64,000 nucleotides of DNA from Copromyces sp. CBS 386.78. Taxonomy: Eukaryota > Ascomycota > Sordariomycetes > Sordariales > Sordariaceae. Within the stretch, counting starts at the first letter, position 1. Every line of letters begins with the position of its first letter. The position numbers were made by a program, and so were the translations under genes. The notes beneath the pieces are model-generated. The model saw only the letters and a list, made by a program, of their open reading frames with translations, ran no database searches and was not told where the DNA came from. The DNA lies in NCBI GenBank assembly GCA_030685235.1, contig MU839149.1:62001-126000 (forward strand), in the 5' to 3' direction. Of this stretch, positions 22,830 through 34,112 are shown piece by piece.

Positions 22830-25651
22830 TTGAGAAACCCCCAGTCGACCTGGAGGACCGAACCTTTCTCCGTGGTGATCGAAACTTGTGTGTGTGATGC
22901 TGTGTCCTCTTCTTGCCCAGTACCCCTTGGTTGGCCTCCTTGGTGGTGACCGCTGTCTCACTCTCAACATACATCCCGTCTTTGCAGCGAACCCATTTCA
23001 GATTCTCCAACCTCAAAGTCATCGGCTGCCCATCATCCAAGCATCTCATTCCTTTTCCGGCTTCATGTCCACTCTCCCCGCTCGATGACCTCGCCTCGAC
23101 ACACAACGCCAACCTCCAATGATACCGCTCCGGATCCAGCATCAACGTTGCTTCCCGGCTCGGTTATCGACACCGGTTTCATCACCGTAGTGCCAAATTG
23201 GCGCGACACATTCATCACATAAAGCAGAGGACAGCCGTGCCCGTATCCCCGTACTCCGGGAACTTGCATGTGGATCGGCATACACGATGACAACTCGGAC
23301 TTTTCTCCTTGAGGGGGGCAAAATCGGAAGAGGGGGTGGAGTGAGCAGTGAGGTAGGGTGGTGGTGGTAGGCGGATGATGTTTGCCCCCACGAACATAAC
23401 TCGTCGTAGTTCGTAGACTGGGCAGAGCCGCTTGTGATCCTTCTGTGTCGGTTGGATAAACGAAATGCAATGCAACCATAACACTGACTGCCCTGGCTGC
23501 ATATGTGGATCGTAATGAGGTGATGAAAAGGAATGAAGATGTCCACCTAGGAAATTGAATCCACCCCGGCTTGGGTGAAGACATCGCAACTTCTACATAC
23601 CTTGTGTATACAGTTTGTGCAGTGTATTTGCTTTAACCACATACCTTAGGTATGTAGCACTGGTGGCAGTCGTGCCTAGCCCTTATGGATTGGGTGAACC
23701 TTCATGTTACTGTCCGGTCCTCTCCTCCTACATACCTTCATTCATCTACGTAGTATATTGTCGACCTTCTCCTTCTTGACCTACGCTTTTCCAGCTTGGT
23801 AGTTGAAAGGAAAACATCCGCAGCATACCTCATAGGTAGTTGTATGATTGATGACCAGCCATTGCATCCTTGACTCGGCGATATTAGGTAGGGGTTCTTG
23901 CTAGCTTGATCGATCGGAGTAAAGTGTCTACGGGCGACGGGTCCTCCCGTTCGGCCGTCCCCACCCCTCTTGCCTGTGTCGATCAGATAGGCGCGGACAA
24001 CGGCAGGATCGTGTTAATCGTGGGGGCATGGGGGAGAGGAACGGGTCGGAAGGCGATGGTCAACTAAAGGGCACACGGCGCCTCGCTAAAGGTACGACTA
24101 CATAGGTTGCTGCTTCCTACTGGACACTAAACAAGATATACACTACACGTACAACTAGAGGTACATAGGCGCACGAACAACGGCAGTGGCGATTGGTGAG
24201 GCGCCTAGCTGTGCTGTGGAAGGAAGGAAGGGACAAACGTCATGTCATGGAACGAGGCGGTCGAGAGGGGTTCCTGAGGAAGATGAGCTTCCTTCATAAA
24301 GTGACCAAGGGAAGAGGCTGGAGTTGCCATCACGAGAGATCATGGCACTGATCCAACTGGACCTCGTCTTCGAAGTCTGACCAAAACCAAAGAAGACCAC
24401 AACTTGAACTTCTTTCTCCACAGTATTTCGAACACCGCAGCACCCAAGTAAGGTAGAACTAGGTAAAACAACAACGGGGAACTCGGAAGCAATCTCACAC
24501 CCGTAGCCCGTCCCGTACCTCGTTACATACATACCTTGTGTATCTGGATCATCTAGCACGAACCCTCAACCCCGGCAGCCCCCCACGGGGAAGTAGTCCT
24601 TGTGTCCTTCACCCCACCCTAACTCGGTTGTACAAGTTATCTAATACCGCTCCTCTTCAGTAGAAATGCGCGATGCTGGATGCCGGATGTTGAAAATGTG
24701 CAGGCATGCATGTCTTGCTCAAGGGGGTAGTTGCGGCCGAAGAAGGGAACTAACGGTGTGAACGCCGAGAAGTGGAATGGGGGAGATGGTGATGTACGGC
24801 AGTACCTAGGTAACGAGTAGCACGCTGTGGCCTCAGGTTCCTACGTAAAGCTTTAGTGGTGTGTTGTGTTTTGGATGTCGGTTGGGGACAAGTGAGATAT
24901 GATGGCATGATTCAGGGTACTCACTCGTGTTGCCGGCAATCTTGTGATGGGCCAATCAGTCCTAGGAATGGATGAGCGCGGAGACGATGTAGGTATCGTA
25001 TGCCCGTCGAGACTCGTCGGCAGGTCAAAAGAGCTGCTTCCACCCAAGGACATATAGAACGTAGTAGACGAGAGCCGGCACCTGAGTATAAGTCGTCCAA
25101 AAATTGGGGTATCTATTGAATTCTGTTCATATCTACAAACCCTCTGGATTTCCGTTCCGTTCCTCTCTACTGTTTCTTCCATCATCTTTCTTTGCTTTCT
25201 TAAAAAAAGATCTCTCATCAGTCATCATCCATCAAGCGCAACATTATCATTTGATGGGTCTCACGGGAAGACGATGCAAAATGGTTACCCATCGCACTAC
25301 CTCCCAGATTTTGCTCTTGTGGGTAGTCGTGGTTTCCCGTAAGGTGCCCGCCGATAAGCCTCTTTTCCTTTTCTTTTTTTTTTCCTTTCTTTTTTTTTAT
25401 GTTTGCTTCGTCGAGTCTCATCTAAGAAGCTGTGGTGCGTGCGAGTAGCATGCCCCGGTTCACCGAGAAAAACAACAATGAAGTCCTTCGGGGCAAGTGC
25501 TGTAGTAGCTAGCACCACGGCCAGCCGTCCAAGAAATAGCTCTCGGGTAGTGGTGGATATCGGCGAGGGTCTGCTTAGCAAGAACTTTGCTCTTTGCCTC
25601 CAGTATGGGACTCTCGTCCTGCTCTAGCCGCTCTCATGCCATGGATATGCA
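22830..25651. other. Intergenic spacer with palindromic TACC/GGTA motifs
   Basis: This holds the far-upstream region of the APP-like gene and the 3' side of the LIS1 gene. It contains the perfect 8-bp-arm palindrome ACATACCT-T-AGGTATGT (23639-23655), TACCTAGGTA (24803-24812) and T-rich tracts near 25370-25400. No convincing gene is visible. Confidence 0.6.
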
Positions 25652-27158
25652 TCAGTTGGCAAAGATTCTGACGTTCAAGTCGACGCTTCCTGTCGCAATA
25701 ACGCAGCGGATCTGAGTATCCGGGGTGACAGCCGCTCCCTTCTTTGGCGTCCCGTTTGGTTCCCCATTGTCACCGTTCACCGACGCATCCTTGATAACCG
25801 ACGGGGCCCATTTGATGCACTGGACAAAGTGGCCATGCGCATCCCCGATCGTCTTGACGCATTTGCCTTCTTGTGTAAGATCCCAGCATCGAAGCGTCTT
25901 GTCGTCGGATACGGACAAGAGGTATTTCCCTCCAGGATGGAACACCAATCCTCGCACCCAGTTGTCGTGGCCAGCCAAGGTTTTGATGCATGTCCCGCGC
26001 GCATCCCATAACCGAATCGACTTGTCTCGAGAGCCGGTGGCCATAAACTCGGCAGAGCTCGTCGCGGGGGGTTTCTTGATGCCGGCCATGGCGGCAAGGT
26101 TCTGATATGCGGCTGGAGGAGCAATGGCGCAACACAGAACGACATGCTCGTGGCCGATCAGGGTGACCCTCGGCTCCGGGTTCGTTACCGTCACATCCCA
26201 TAGCCTGCTTGTGTAATCGTCGCTGGTGGACAGTATATATTTCCCGTCGAAAGACGGGCACACGTCGCGCACCCACTCGGCGTGGCCGCGCAATGTCTTG
26301 ACGCAGTACCCTGTGCTAACGTCCCATATCCTTAGTGTCTTGTCGCGACTCGCGCTAACCAAGAGGTTACCAGACCCAGGGATAAACCGTACGGCGCTAA
26401 CGCTGTGATCGTGGCCGGGAAGAGTCCGAATGTTCTTATACGAGTCTAGGGGGTCCCAGAGCTTGATGGTTAGATCTGAGCTGCACGAAGCTAGCAACGT
26501 GTTTCCGCGGGGGCCGCCATAGTCGACGTCGAGGACAGCTTTTGTGTGGCCCTTGATGGTTCTTTCTAGCTCGCCCAGTTCCCAATCCCAGATCTTGATG
26601 GTCTGATCCTCTGAGCCGGAAGCTAGAGACGAGAAAACGGGGTGGAATGCTACACAGGTTATGGGGTCTCTGTGTGATTGAAGCGTGTGTCGGGGAGGTG
26701 CTCGGGGTAGCCAGGCGACGGGGTCTTTGTTCTGTCGCGATGTAGGCGCCGCATTGTCGAGCTCCGACTGTAGGATATGATTTCGCGACTCGAGGTCCAT
26801 AATCTGTGTGACCAGGGGGTAAGCGACTGGCAAGGGGGAAGAGAGGTTGAAGCTATTTGGCGGTCGGACAAGGGGACTGGATGCGCACCTTTTTCTGAAG
26901 TCGGACCACACTGGTCCATTTCTTTTCTAGTAGGCCCTCGTACTTCTTTGCCGTAGCCGGATCAAAGACATCTTCGCCCAGGTTCAATTCTTGGCGAAGG
27001 GCGGCGGCGGTGTTGGGTAGGTTGGCGGCGGTTAGGTATGCGATGAGGGCTCGGTGTCTGCAGGAGTGGCGGACAACAAAGTTAGCCATTGTCTCGACTC
27101 GAGTTGAGGGAGCAACCTACAGCTCATCGGCCTGCCGAGAGGTCAGTATTTGGGACAT
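25652..27158 (-). CDS. pac1: LIS1/PAC1/NudF dynein regulator (LisH + seven WD40 repeats)
   Basis: Exons are 27158-27121, 27057-26889 and 26803-25652. The introns are 63 nt and 85 nt. The joins give [20 protein letters not shown] followed by ...[13 protein letters not shown], 452 residues in all, the usual LIS1 length. The LisH dimerization motif occupies about residues 9-40. A coiled coil follows (about 60-85), then a seven-bladed WD40 propeller (about 100-450) with GHxxxV...D...IRLWD-type repeats. LIS1 binds the dynein motor, keeps it on microtubules and is needed for nuclear migration in hyphae. The start is fixed by the MSQILT N-terminus, which I recognise in fungal LIS1 proteins. The gene is divergent from the XMAP215-type gene to its right. 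Confidence 0.95.
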
Positions 27159-28304
27159 GGTGGTGCCAGCCAAAGAGGCGGGTCAGCTAAAAGGGGGCGT
27201 GCGTGTCTTGGTGAAGGAGAATGGCCCGATATGGTGGTTTTGGTTTGTCGCGGGGTCGGTCGGGATCGGTGTCGGTCTCGGTTCGTTCGCAGGACTTGTC
27301 CGTGTCCGTGTCGTGGCCCACCTGCCGCGTCGCCCAAAGAGTATGTACAGTTGTTTGTTGTGTGTATGGTTGTTGACTTGTTTATTATGGCGGGGGGGAT
27401 TCTTGATCGCGAAGCCTCTAGTGTGACGGGATTGTTTGGCAGATCAGGACTTTATACTCCATCTCGGTGGAGGCCCGGTTCCTTTCGGTCAGGTAGCGGG
27501 AGCTGCTGGCCGGAGCTGCTAGTACTACCTCTTGCTGCGAAGTGTGTCTGAGCGCGGGAGGTCGAGAGCAGAGCTTCTCCTTTGTTGTACTTTCAAGATA
27601 GTATGCAACCTGAGTAGTGAGCCTGGTGAGGCAGGTAGGCGGCGGCGGGTGTTGTGGTGGTCGGGTTGCTGTGTTGTTGTTGTTGTTGTTGTTGTTTTTA
27701 TTGTATCAGTTGTCCTAGGTGCCTGGTTGCATGTGCCAGTTGTCCGGCCTCTACTTCTTTTCTTCTTTCTTTGCTCTCCTCTCTTTGATCCCGAGCGGAT
27801 CCAGCCCAGATCCCAAATCCAAACCCAAACGGTGAGGAGTTCGCCTAAAAGTGGACCCCTTGTCCCTGGACTTCCATTAGTTGTCGCTGTCTCTAGCTGC
27901 TCTGCGTCTCTGCGTTGGTGGCCTTGTTGGTTGGTCTCCCGGGCGGTCTTTAGGCTCTTGGAGAAAATGCTCAAGTCGAGTCTAGTCGAGGCAGATGGAG
28001 GTCTCGACTGCAACCTGAATAGTTGGCGACGAGAAAGAAAGCAAATCCGAGGCAATCAGACGGTTATTGGTACGAGATAAGGTCTTGGTGTTTGCCTCTT
28101 TGGTGGTCAATGATGTTGTTCAAGATGCTCCATTTCTCTTGTGTGTCGGGTGTGTTGTGGTTGCGATTCCAATGGATGCGGCGCCGGTACCTACATATGC
28201 AACAATGAACAGAGAATGGAACCGCAAGCGACAAAAAAGACTGACTGCTCACACTCCAGTGTCTTGTTTTTGGCGGGGCAGAGAGAAACAACGCATCAGC
28301 TTCA

Positions 28305-28388
28305 TCAGGGTTGTCACAGGCTTGGCCGTCGTCCTCAGGGTTGGGGCCGTCAGGGTTGCTAGGGGGCTTCTCAGGGTTGTCAGGGAAG
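28305..28388. repeat. Short interspersed TCAGGGTTG repeats
   Basis: TCAGGGTTG occurs at 28305, 28335, 28350 and 28371, and a related TCAGGGAAG follows at 28380. The spacers are unequal, so this looks like an eroded minisatellite. Confidence 0.8.
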
Positions 28389-29194
28389 AGCGGGGCCAGG
28401 TTACCGAGGACCCTTTCATCGACAGCTGGCAGATAGACGCTGGCGGACTGTTTCCAGTAGACGTCAGATCGAAGAGGGGTTGATCGACATCACGTAGCGG
28501 TCAGTAGACGAGGCAGCCAGATGATTGGATGGTCCAGCCACATATTTCCCCTTAAGCCACAGGAGGCTGGGGAGACGTGCAAGGGTTATTGCTCAAGTTG
28601 GGATGGCATTGGACTCTCCCCTGGGCGTTCACAAGGCGTCAGGGTTCAACGTGGGGAACAAGGGGAACACAAAGGAATGGAACCTCCCGTCTCGCGCCTC
28701 TCTGTCGCTCCCCGTCCCGGCGTCCACTGCCTGGTCCTCCCCTCTTGTCCCGCCAACCAGAGCCTGTCGCGAAACGGGAAGCACGAACAACAAATTAATT
28801 ACTTACCGTGGGCGTGGACTGACTTTCCGTCACCGTCAACAACACATTCCCCAAGACAGGACGGTCACACATCGTCGCCGCTGCACTCCGACCTCGACCA
28901 CGGCTAGTGTAGGTGTATCTCGCTACTTTGCGGATACGCACGCTTCCCCCCGCGGATCAACACACGCACACTACCAGGGCAGTCGAGCAGGAACCTACCT
29001 TACTGTCCCTTCTTCGATCTTTTTATCGCCCACATCCACCGTGTCCACACTACCTACGCAGCAATCGAGAACCGACGACCGGATTCCCCGCTGCAACTAC
29101 ATTAGTATCATACCTACCTTGCCTACCTAGGTACTTGGGACAACTTCTTCCCTTCCTTTGTGCACCCGCGACACTTCATTGTTACCAGTCGCAG

Positions 29195-29228
<34 letters not shown>
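29195..29228. repeat. (ACA)n trinucleotide run
   Basis: About eleven ACA/CAA units lie some 480 bp before the start codon of the XMAP215-type gene, probably in its leader or promoter. Confidence 0.95.
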
Positions 29229-29711
29229 GTGGAACAAACAAAACAGCTGCTTGACGCACTGGACCATTCATCCAAGTCGCAGCTTCTGATTGCTCCTCAT
29301 TTCTTGCTGGCGATAGCTTCCTCTGTAGGTCCTCCCTATCTTTCCATCTCACTTGTGAACATCACCGACGCCAGAGGCCACCCACCCACCACAGGCACCG
29401 TGACGGCATACATCCATCTCACTAGTCCTCCCAATGCCCCTCTTATTCCCATTATGGTCCGCTCTAGGAAATCCCTTTCGCTTCAGAGACTAATCAAGCG
29501 AGTTTCCTCCCTAGGTCGCCCACCCTCGTTCGACTCCAAGACCACCTCTTCAAAATCTCCCGCCAGCCAAAGCACTTCGAGCCTTCCTTCATTCCCCGAC
29601 CCGTCGAGACGATATCCTCGACTGTCTTCCGAATCCCGCTATCCATCGAACCCTGAGATATCACAGACCGAAAGCCCCACGGCAACAAAACCAACACCCA
29701 AAACCGCAACC

Positions 29712-32677
29712 ATGGGTGATGAAGAGGACTTCAGCGCCTTGCCCCTTACCGATCGTTGGGTACACAAGGTGCGTTTCAGTCCAACACTTGTCCCTCTGGT
29801 TGCGCGTACAAGTCCCAGAATCCCTGTTAACGTTGGCTAGGTCTGGAAAGTACGCAAGGCAGCATACGAAGAGGCCGCTCAGGCATTCGAAAAGACTCCC
29901 GACGAATATGATCCCGCATTTCGACCGTTTGTCCAGGATCCCGGCTTGTGGAAGAGCGCTGTTGCGGATTCCAACGTCGCTGCGCAACAAGAGGGCATGG
30001 CTGCCCTTTGCGCATTCCTAAAGTTTGGCGGTCGTGAAGGCGCTGTTCGATCGAGACAACACACCATCACGACCATTGTCGAAAAGGGCCTCCCGTCCAC
30101 CAGACCTGCCATCAAGACCAACTCTCTCGAAGCGCTTCTTCTTTATATCGAACTCGACGTTCCTGGCCCTGTTGTCGAAGAAATCCTTCCCGTCCTCTCC
30201 AACAAGGTCCCCAAGGTTGTCGCGGCTGCGCTCGCTGCGCTGACGGCCATTTTCCACAACTATGGCTGCAAGACGGCAGACCCCAAGCCCGTGCTCAAGT
30301 TCTTGCCCAAGGTCTTTGGCCATGCCGACAAGAATGTAAGAGCCGAGGCGACTAACCTTACCGTCGAGTTTTACAGGTGGTTGCGCGAAGCCATGAAACC
30401 CATGTTCTGGGGCGAACTTAAGCCGACTCAACAAAGCGATCTAGAGGCACAGTTCGAAAAGGCCAAGGCTGAAGGGGCTCCCAAGCAAGAGCGTCTTCTT
30501 CGATCACAGCAAGCTGCGCGGGCCGCCGCTCCTGTAGGAGGTGGTGATGAAGATGAGGAAATGGCTGACGCACCTGAGGAAGAGGAGGTGGGGGAAATCG
30601 ACGCATTCGATTTGGCCGAACCGCAGGATATCATCAGCAAAGTACCAAAGGATTTCTTCGACAATATTGCCTCGTCAAAGTGGAAGGAGAGAAAGGAAGC
30701 ATGCGAGGGCCTTTACGCGGCTGTGAACGCTCCGAGGATCAAGGAGGGAGACTTTAACGAGATCACACGTTGCTTGGCAAAGTGTATGAAGGACGCCAAT
30801 ATTGCCGTCGTCACGCAGGCAGCACAGTGTATTGAGCTACTCGCAAAGGGTCTGCGAAGGGGCTTTGCCAAGTATCGCTCCACCGTCATGCAGCCTATCC
30901 TCGAGCGTCTCAAGGAAAAGAAGCAGGCAGTGGCGGATGCATTGGGTGCTGCCCTCGATGCCGTTTTCCTGTCAACTGATCTAACAGACAACATGGAGGA
31001 TATTACAGAGTTCCTTAAGCACAAGAACCCTCAAGTTAAGGAAGGTACCATGAAGTTCCTAGTCAGGTGCCTGCGGACAACGAAGGACGTTCCCAGCAAA
31101 CAAGAGATTGCGACCATGGTTGAGTGTGCGAAGAAGCTTCTTTCCGAAGGCAGTGAAGCTCTTCGTTCTGGTGGTGCCGAGATTTTGGGTACGATTATGA
31201 AGATTATTGGCGAAAGAGCAATGAACCCACATCTCGAAGGCTTGGACGACATTCGGAAGAACAAGATCAAGGAGTTCTATGAGGCAGCTGAGGTCAAGGC
31301 CAAGGATAAGCCAAAGCCGCCTCCGCCAGCAGCTCGAGCACCGCCTCCGGGTCCTGCAAAGAAGGGCCCCGTCAAGAAGGCCCCTCTCGGTGCCAAGAAG
31401 CCAGCAGGATCAGGAGCGGCGGCGCCTGCTGCCCAGGCAACACCGGCTCCGGCCGCCGCCGCTCCCCCGCGTATGGGCGGTCTGGGTAACAAACTTGGTG
31501 TACCAAAATCCGGCGGTGCTCCCGGTGGTGGTCTTGGTGGTGGTATCAAGGCGCCACAGAAGCGGTCGGCATTTGCCGCACCGCCATCTCCTCGACCCGC
31601 GGAGCCGGAGCCGGAACCAGAGCCTATGGATCTTGATGATCCCCCCTCCCCCGAGGAGCAACGGCCAGCACCCCCACGCATGGGACTCGGACGTGGCGGT
31701 CTTCAGCCAGGGGGTCTTGCTGGGCGTTCACTCGCCAAGCCGGTGCCGATGGATTACACCCCTACTCCCCCAATGCCACCCCCACCGTCGGGCCTTTCCC
31801 ACATGGAGCGGGCTGAGCTTGAAGAGCTGCGAGATGCCAATGACCGTCTACTGAAGCAGCTCGAGGATGCTCGCCATGATCGGTCGAAATTGTTGTCGGA
31901 GATCCAAGAACTCAAGAACCAGAATGCTTCTCTCATTGAGGACCATACCAGGGACGTGCTCTCGATCAAGGCCAAGGAGACCCAGCTGGTCCGGGCCCGC
32001 AGCGATTTCGAAGCGGCCGAGCAGACAAACGACCGGTTGCGCCGTGAGCTCGACAGGCTCAAGCGAACTTTGAGCCACACCGAGGATCAACTGCGCCACG
32101 CGAACCGTGCCCGGCCCGGCAGCCCCAGCTCACCCCACATCGGTCTTGGAGTTATGAGCCCAACCCACGACGGCGGTATCTACAACGACAACGGCTACCA
32201 GCAACAGTCGTCGAATAGGAATCGTATGAGCTTTGCCAGCAGCATGAGTGAAGAAAAGGAGAACGGCGACGGCATGATGTCGGGCGGCTTCCACCAGAAG
32301 GTGAGCCCGGATCCCAGGTACCACCAGGGAGGAAGCGCGGGAAGCAGCGGTCGCGGCACCCCTGCTGGCTTCCGCCAGCCCGTCGAGGAGGCTAGGAGCT
32401 CCGAGTCGCTGGCTTCCATGGGTTTCAACAGCTACGGAGCTGAGCGGTCCAGCAGTCGGACTGGTATGAGGACGGGCTCGACCAGACTGCAGGCTCCTTC
32501 AAGTGGTACGGCGGGTGGCATGGAGAGCTGGAAGAGAGCCGCGGAAGTGACGAGTCAGTTGAAGGCTCGGATCGAGCAGATGAAGGTATGTCGCTGGTCT
32601 TCGCTTTCTCCCTTGGTACGTTTTGGATGCTAACTGTTATCGTCACCTAGGCCAAGCAAGGTCTCAACCGACCATAG
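29712..32677 (+). CDS. stu2: XMAP215/Dis1/Stu2 (AlpA-type) microtubule polymerase
   Basis: Exons are 29712-29768, 29841-32585 and 32651-32677. Introns are 72 nt and 65 nt. The last exon encodes only AKQGLNRP. The product is 942 residues. It has TOG1 (about 5-235), an acidic linker, TOG2 (about 276-502), a Pro/Ala/Gly/Lys-rich basic linker expected to bind the lattice (about 505-665), a coiled coil (about 670-774) and a Ser-rich tail. Two TOG domains plus a coiled coil is the fungal arrangement, acting as a dimer at plus ends and spindle pole bodies. The ATG at 29712 (CAACCATGG) starts MGDEEDFSALPLTDRW, matching fungal orthologues. An upstream in-frame ATG at 29454 would add 86 Ser-rich residues. 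Confidence 0.93.
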
Positions 32678-33560
32678 TCGTGTGCTTTCGCATATCGTCC
32701 ACCGAACTTTGTGACGGACGCTGTTGATGAAGTGTACATGTGGCGATGTACGAAGGTGTGAGGTGTGGATTGGCAGACCAGCAGTGGCCGGGTATAAAAA
32801 GGAGGCGATCAGATGGGCATTTGTATATTTTTGGAGAATGCATACGCATGGCTGGCGTCGGAAGAAGGAAGAAATTGGAATCACACTTCATACCCCTGTA
32901 CCTGAATGGTCCTCCTCGTCTGCACTTGTCTTGTCTTTCCTAGACCATTCGCTCCCAGCTCTAATGAGATTCTCGCTATAGATGAAACTCATGTTCTAAA
33001 GAGAAGAGAGAAAGGAAGCACAAAAGGGAAAAGATGAAATATCTCAGCCAGGTAGCATGACACAAGCAGGAGCTGGATTGGTGTGAATATGTAATACCAA
33101 GGATGAACAGGATGCCAAAGATCAAGTCGAGGAAACATGAGACAAGTCCATAGGTACTTTGAGTATCATCCATGTTGGCCTGGTTTTACCTGGTTATCCA
33201 TGAACGACTTGATGGCCCACGAACACCAAGTTGCTTGAGTTTCACCACCAAACCTTCATCTACATACAACCCTAAAATAACAGCTATGGTATGTCTTTAC
33301 TTTTGGGATTTTGTTTTTGTTATTTCACACTTTTCTCTAAATTTCATGTTTGTATTTCAATTTTTTTTAAATTTTTTTCCTGCTGTTCACAGTTCACTGT
33401 TCATAGTTCACTTCAATTTTCACTCTTGCAAATCACCAGCAGCAACACCCATCACTATGTCTGCCAAAAAAAAATATATATATATTTGTTCTTTTTTTCT
33501 CTATTCTTTCTTAACCCAACTAACTGCTCTGAGGACGCCAACATGCAAGGTGCAGTTTAT

Positions 33561-33579
33561 CGGTCGGTCGGTCGGTCGG
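33561..33579. repeat. (CGGT)n tetranucleotide run
   Basis: Nearly five CGGT units lie in non-coding DNA. Confidence 0.9.
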
Positions 33580-33774
33580 GCATGAACTATTCTAACATTG
33601 CCTCGGCCCGTCGGTTCCCGCGGTTCCGGGCGGGTCTTCGGAAATCGGAATCAGTTACCGACTTTAAGCGCAGAGCCGCTCCAAACAGCTTATTTCAACC
33701 TTATATAGTACATACTACATACCTGCGCCTATGTACATTATGTAGGTACCTGTGCCCACCTGGGCGGCTGTGCC

Positions 33775-33813
33775 CTACCTACCTACCTACCTATCTATCT
33801 ATCTATCTATCTA
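33775..33813. repeat. (CTAC)n(CTAT)n compound microsatellite
   Basis: Four CTAC units are followed by about five CTAT units. It belongs to the TACCTACC motif family that recurs in the intergenic DNA here. Confidence 0.95.
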
Positions 33814-34044
33814 AAGCCTAGTGTTTACTTGCCTATAATGGCAGGGTCCGGCCGGGACATGGATGGATATGACTCTTACACTAGGTACACAAGGGGTCAC
33901 TTGCCTTGGGGGGACACACACGACACAGCATCTCATCTTATTTGGGAAGAATCTTGGCCATCAGGTACAGATACCTTACCTACCTACCTACCTATGTAGG
34001 TCTCATGACCACACCACCCCCCATCCCATCTTGGCTTTTTGCTG

Positions 34045-34112
34045 CAGATGGGACTGGACTGGACTGCATGCCATGCCATGACGGGACGGGACGGGACGGA
34101 CGGGACGGACAG
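34045..34112. repeat. Low-complexity GGACT / CATGC / ACGGG pentanucleotide runs
   Basis: Three adjacent short tandems differ in unit but each has a period of about five (GGACT, then CATGC-like, then ACGGG/ACGGA). They are non-coding. Confidence 0.85.

Larger units (their letters stand above)
27159..29711. promoter_or_regulatory. Divergent promoter region between LIS1 and XMAP215 genes
   Basis: The 2.5-kb interval feeds both genes. It contains a (TTG)n run (about 27671-27697), four copies of TCAGGGTTG between 28305 and 28379, a TACCTAGGTA palindrome (29124-29133) and an (ACA)n run in the probable 5' leader of the right-hand gene. No independent gene is convincing. The 176-codon minus-strand frame at 27525-28055 is low complexity. 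Confidence 0.5.

Noticed and set aside
27525..28055. 176-codon minus-strand frame in the LIS1/XMAP215 spacer
   Set aside because: It is low complexity (Thr run from the TTG repeat, Arg/Lys-rich), with no domain.
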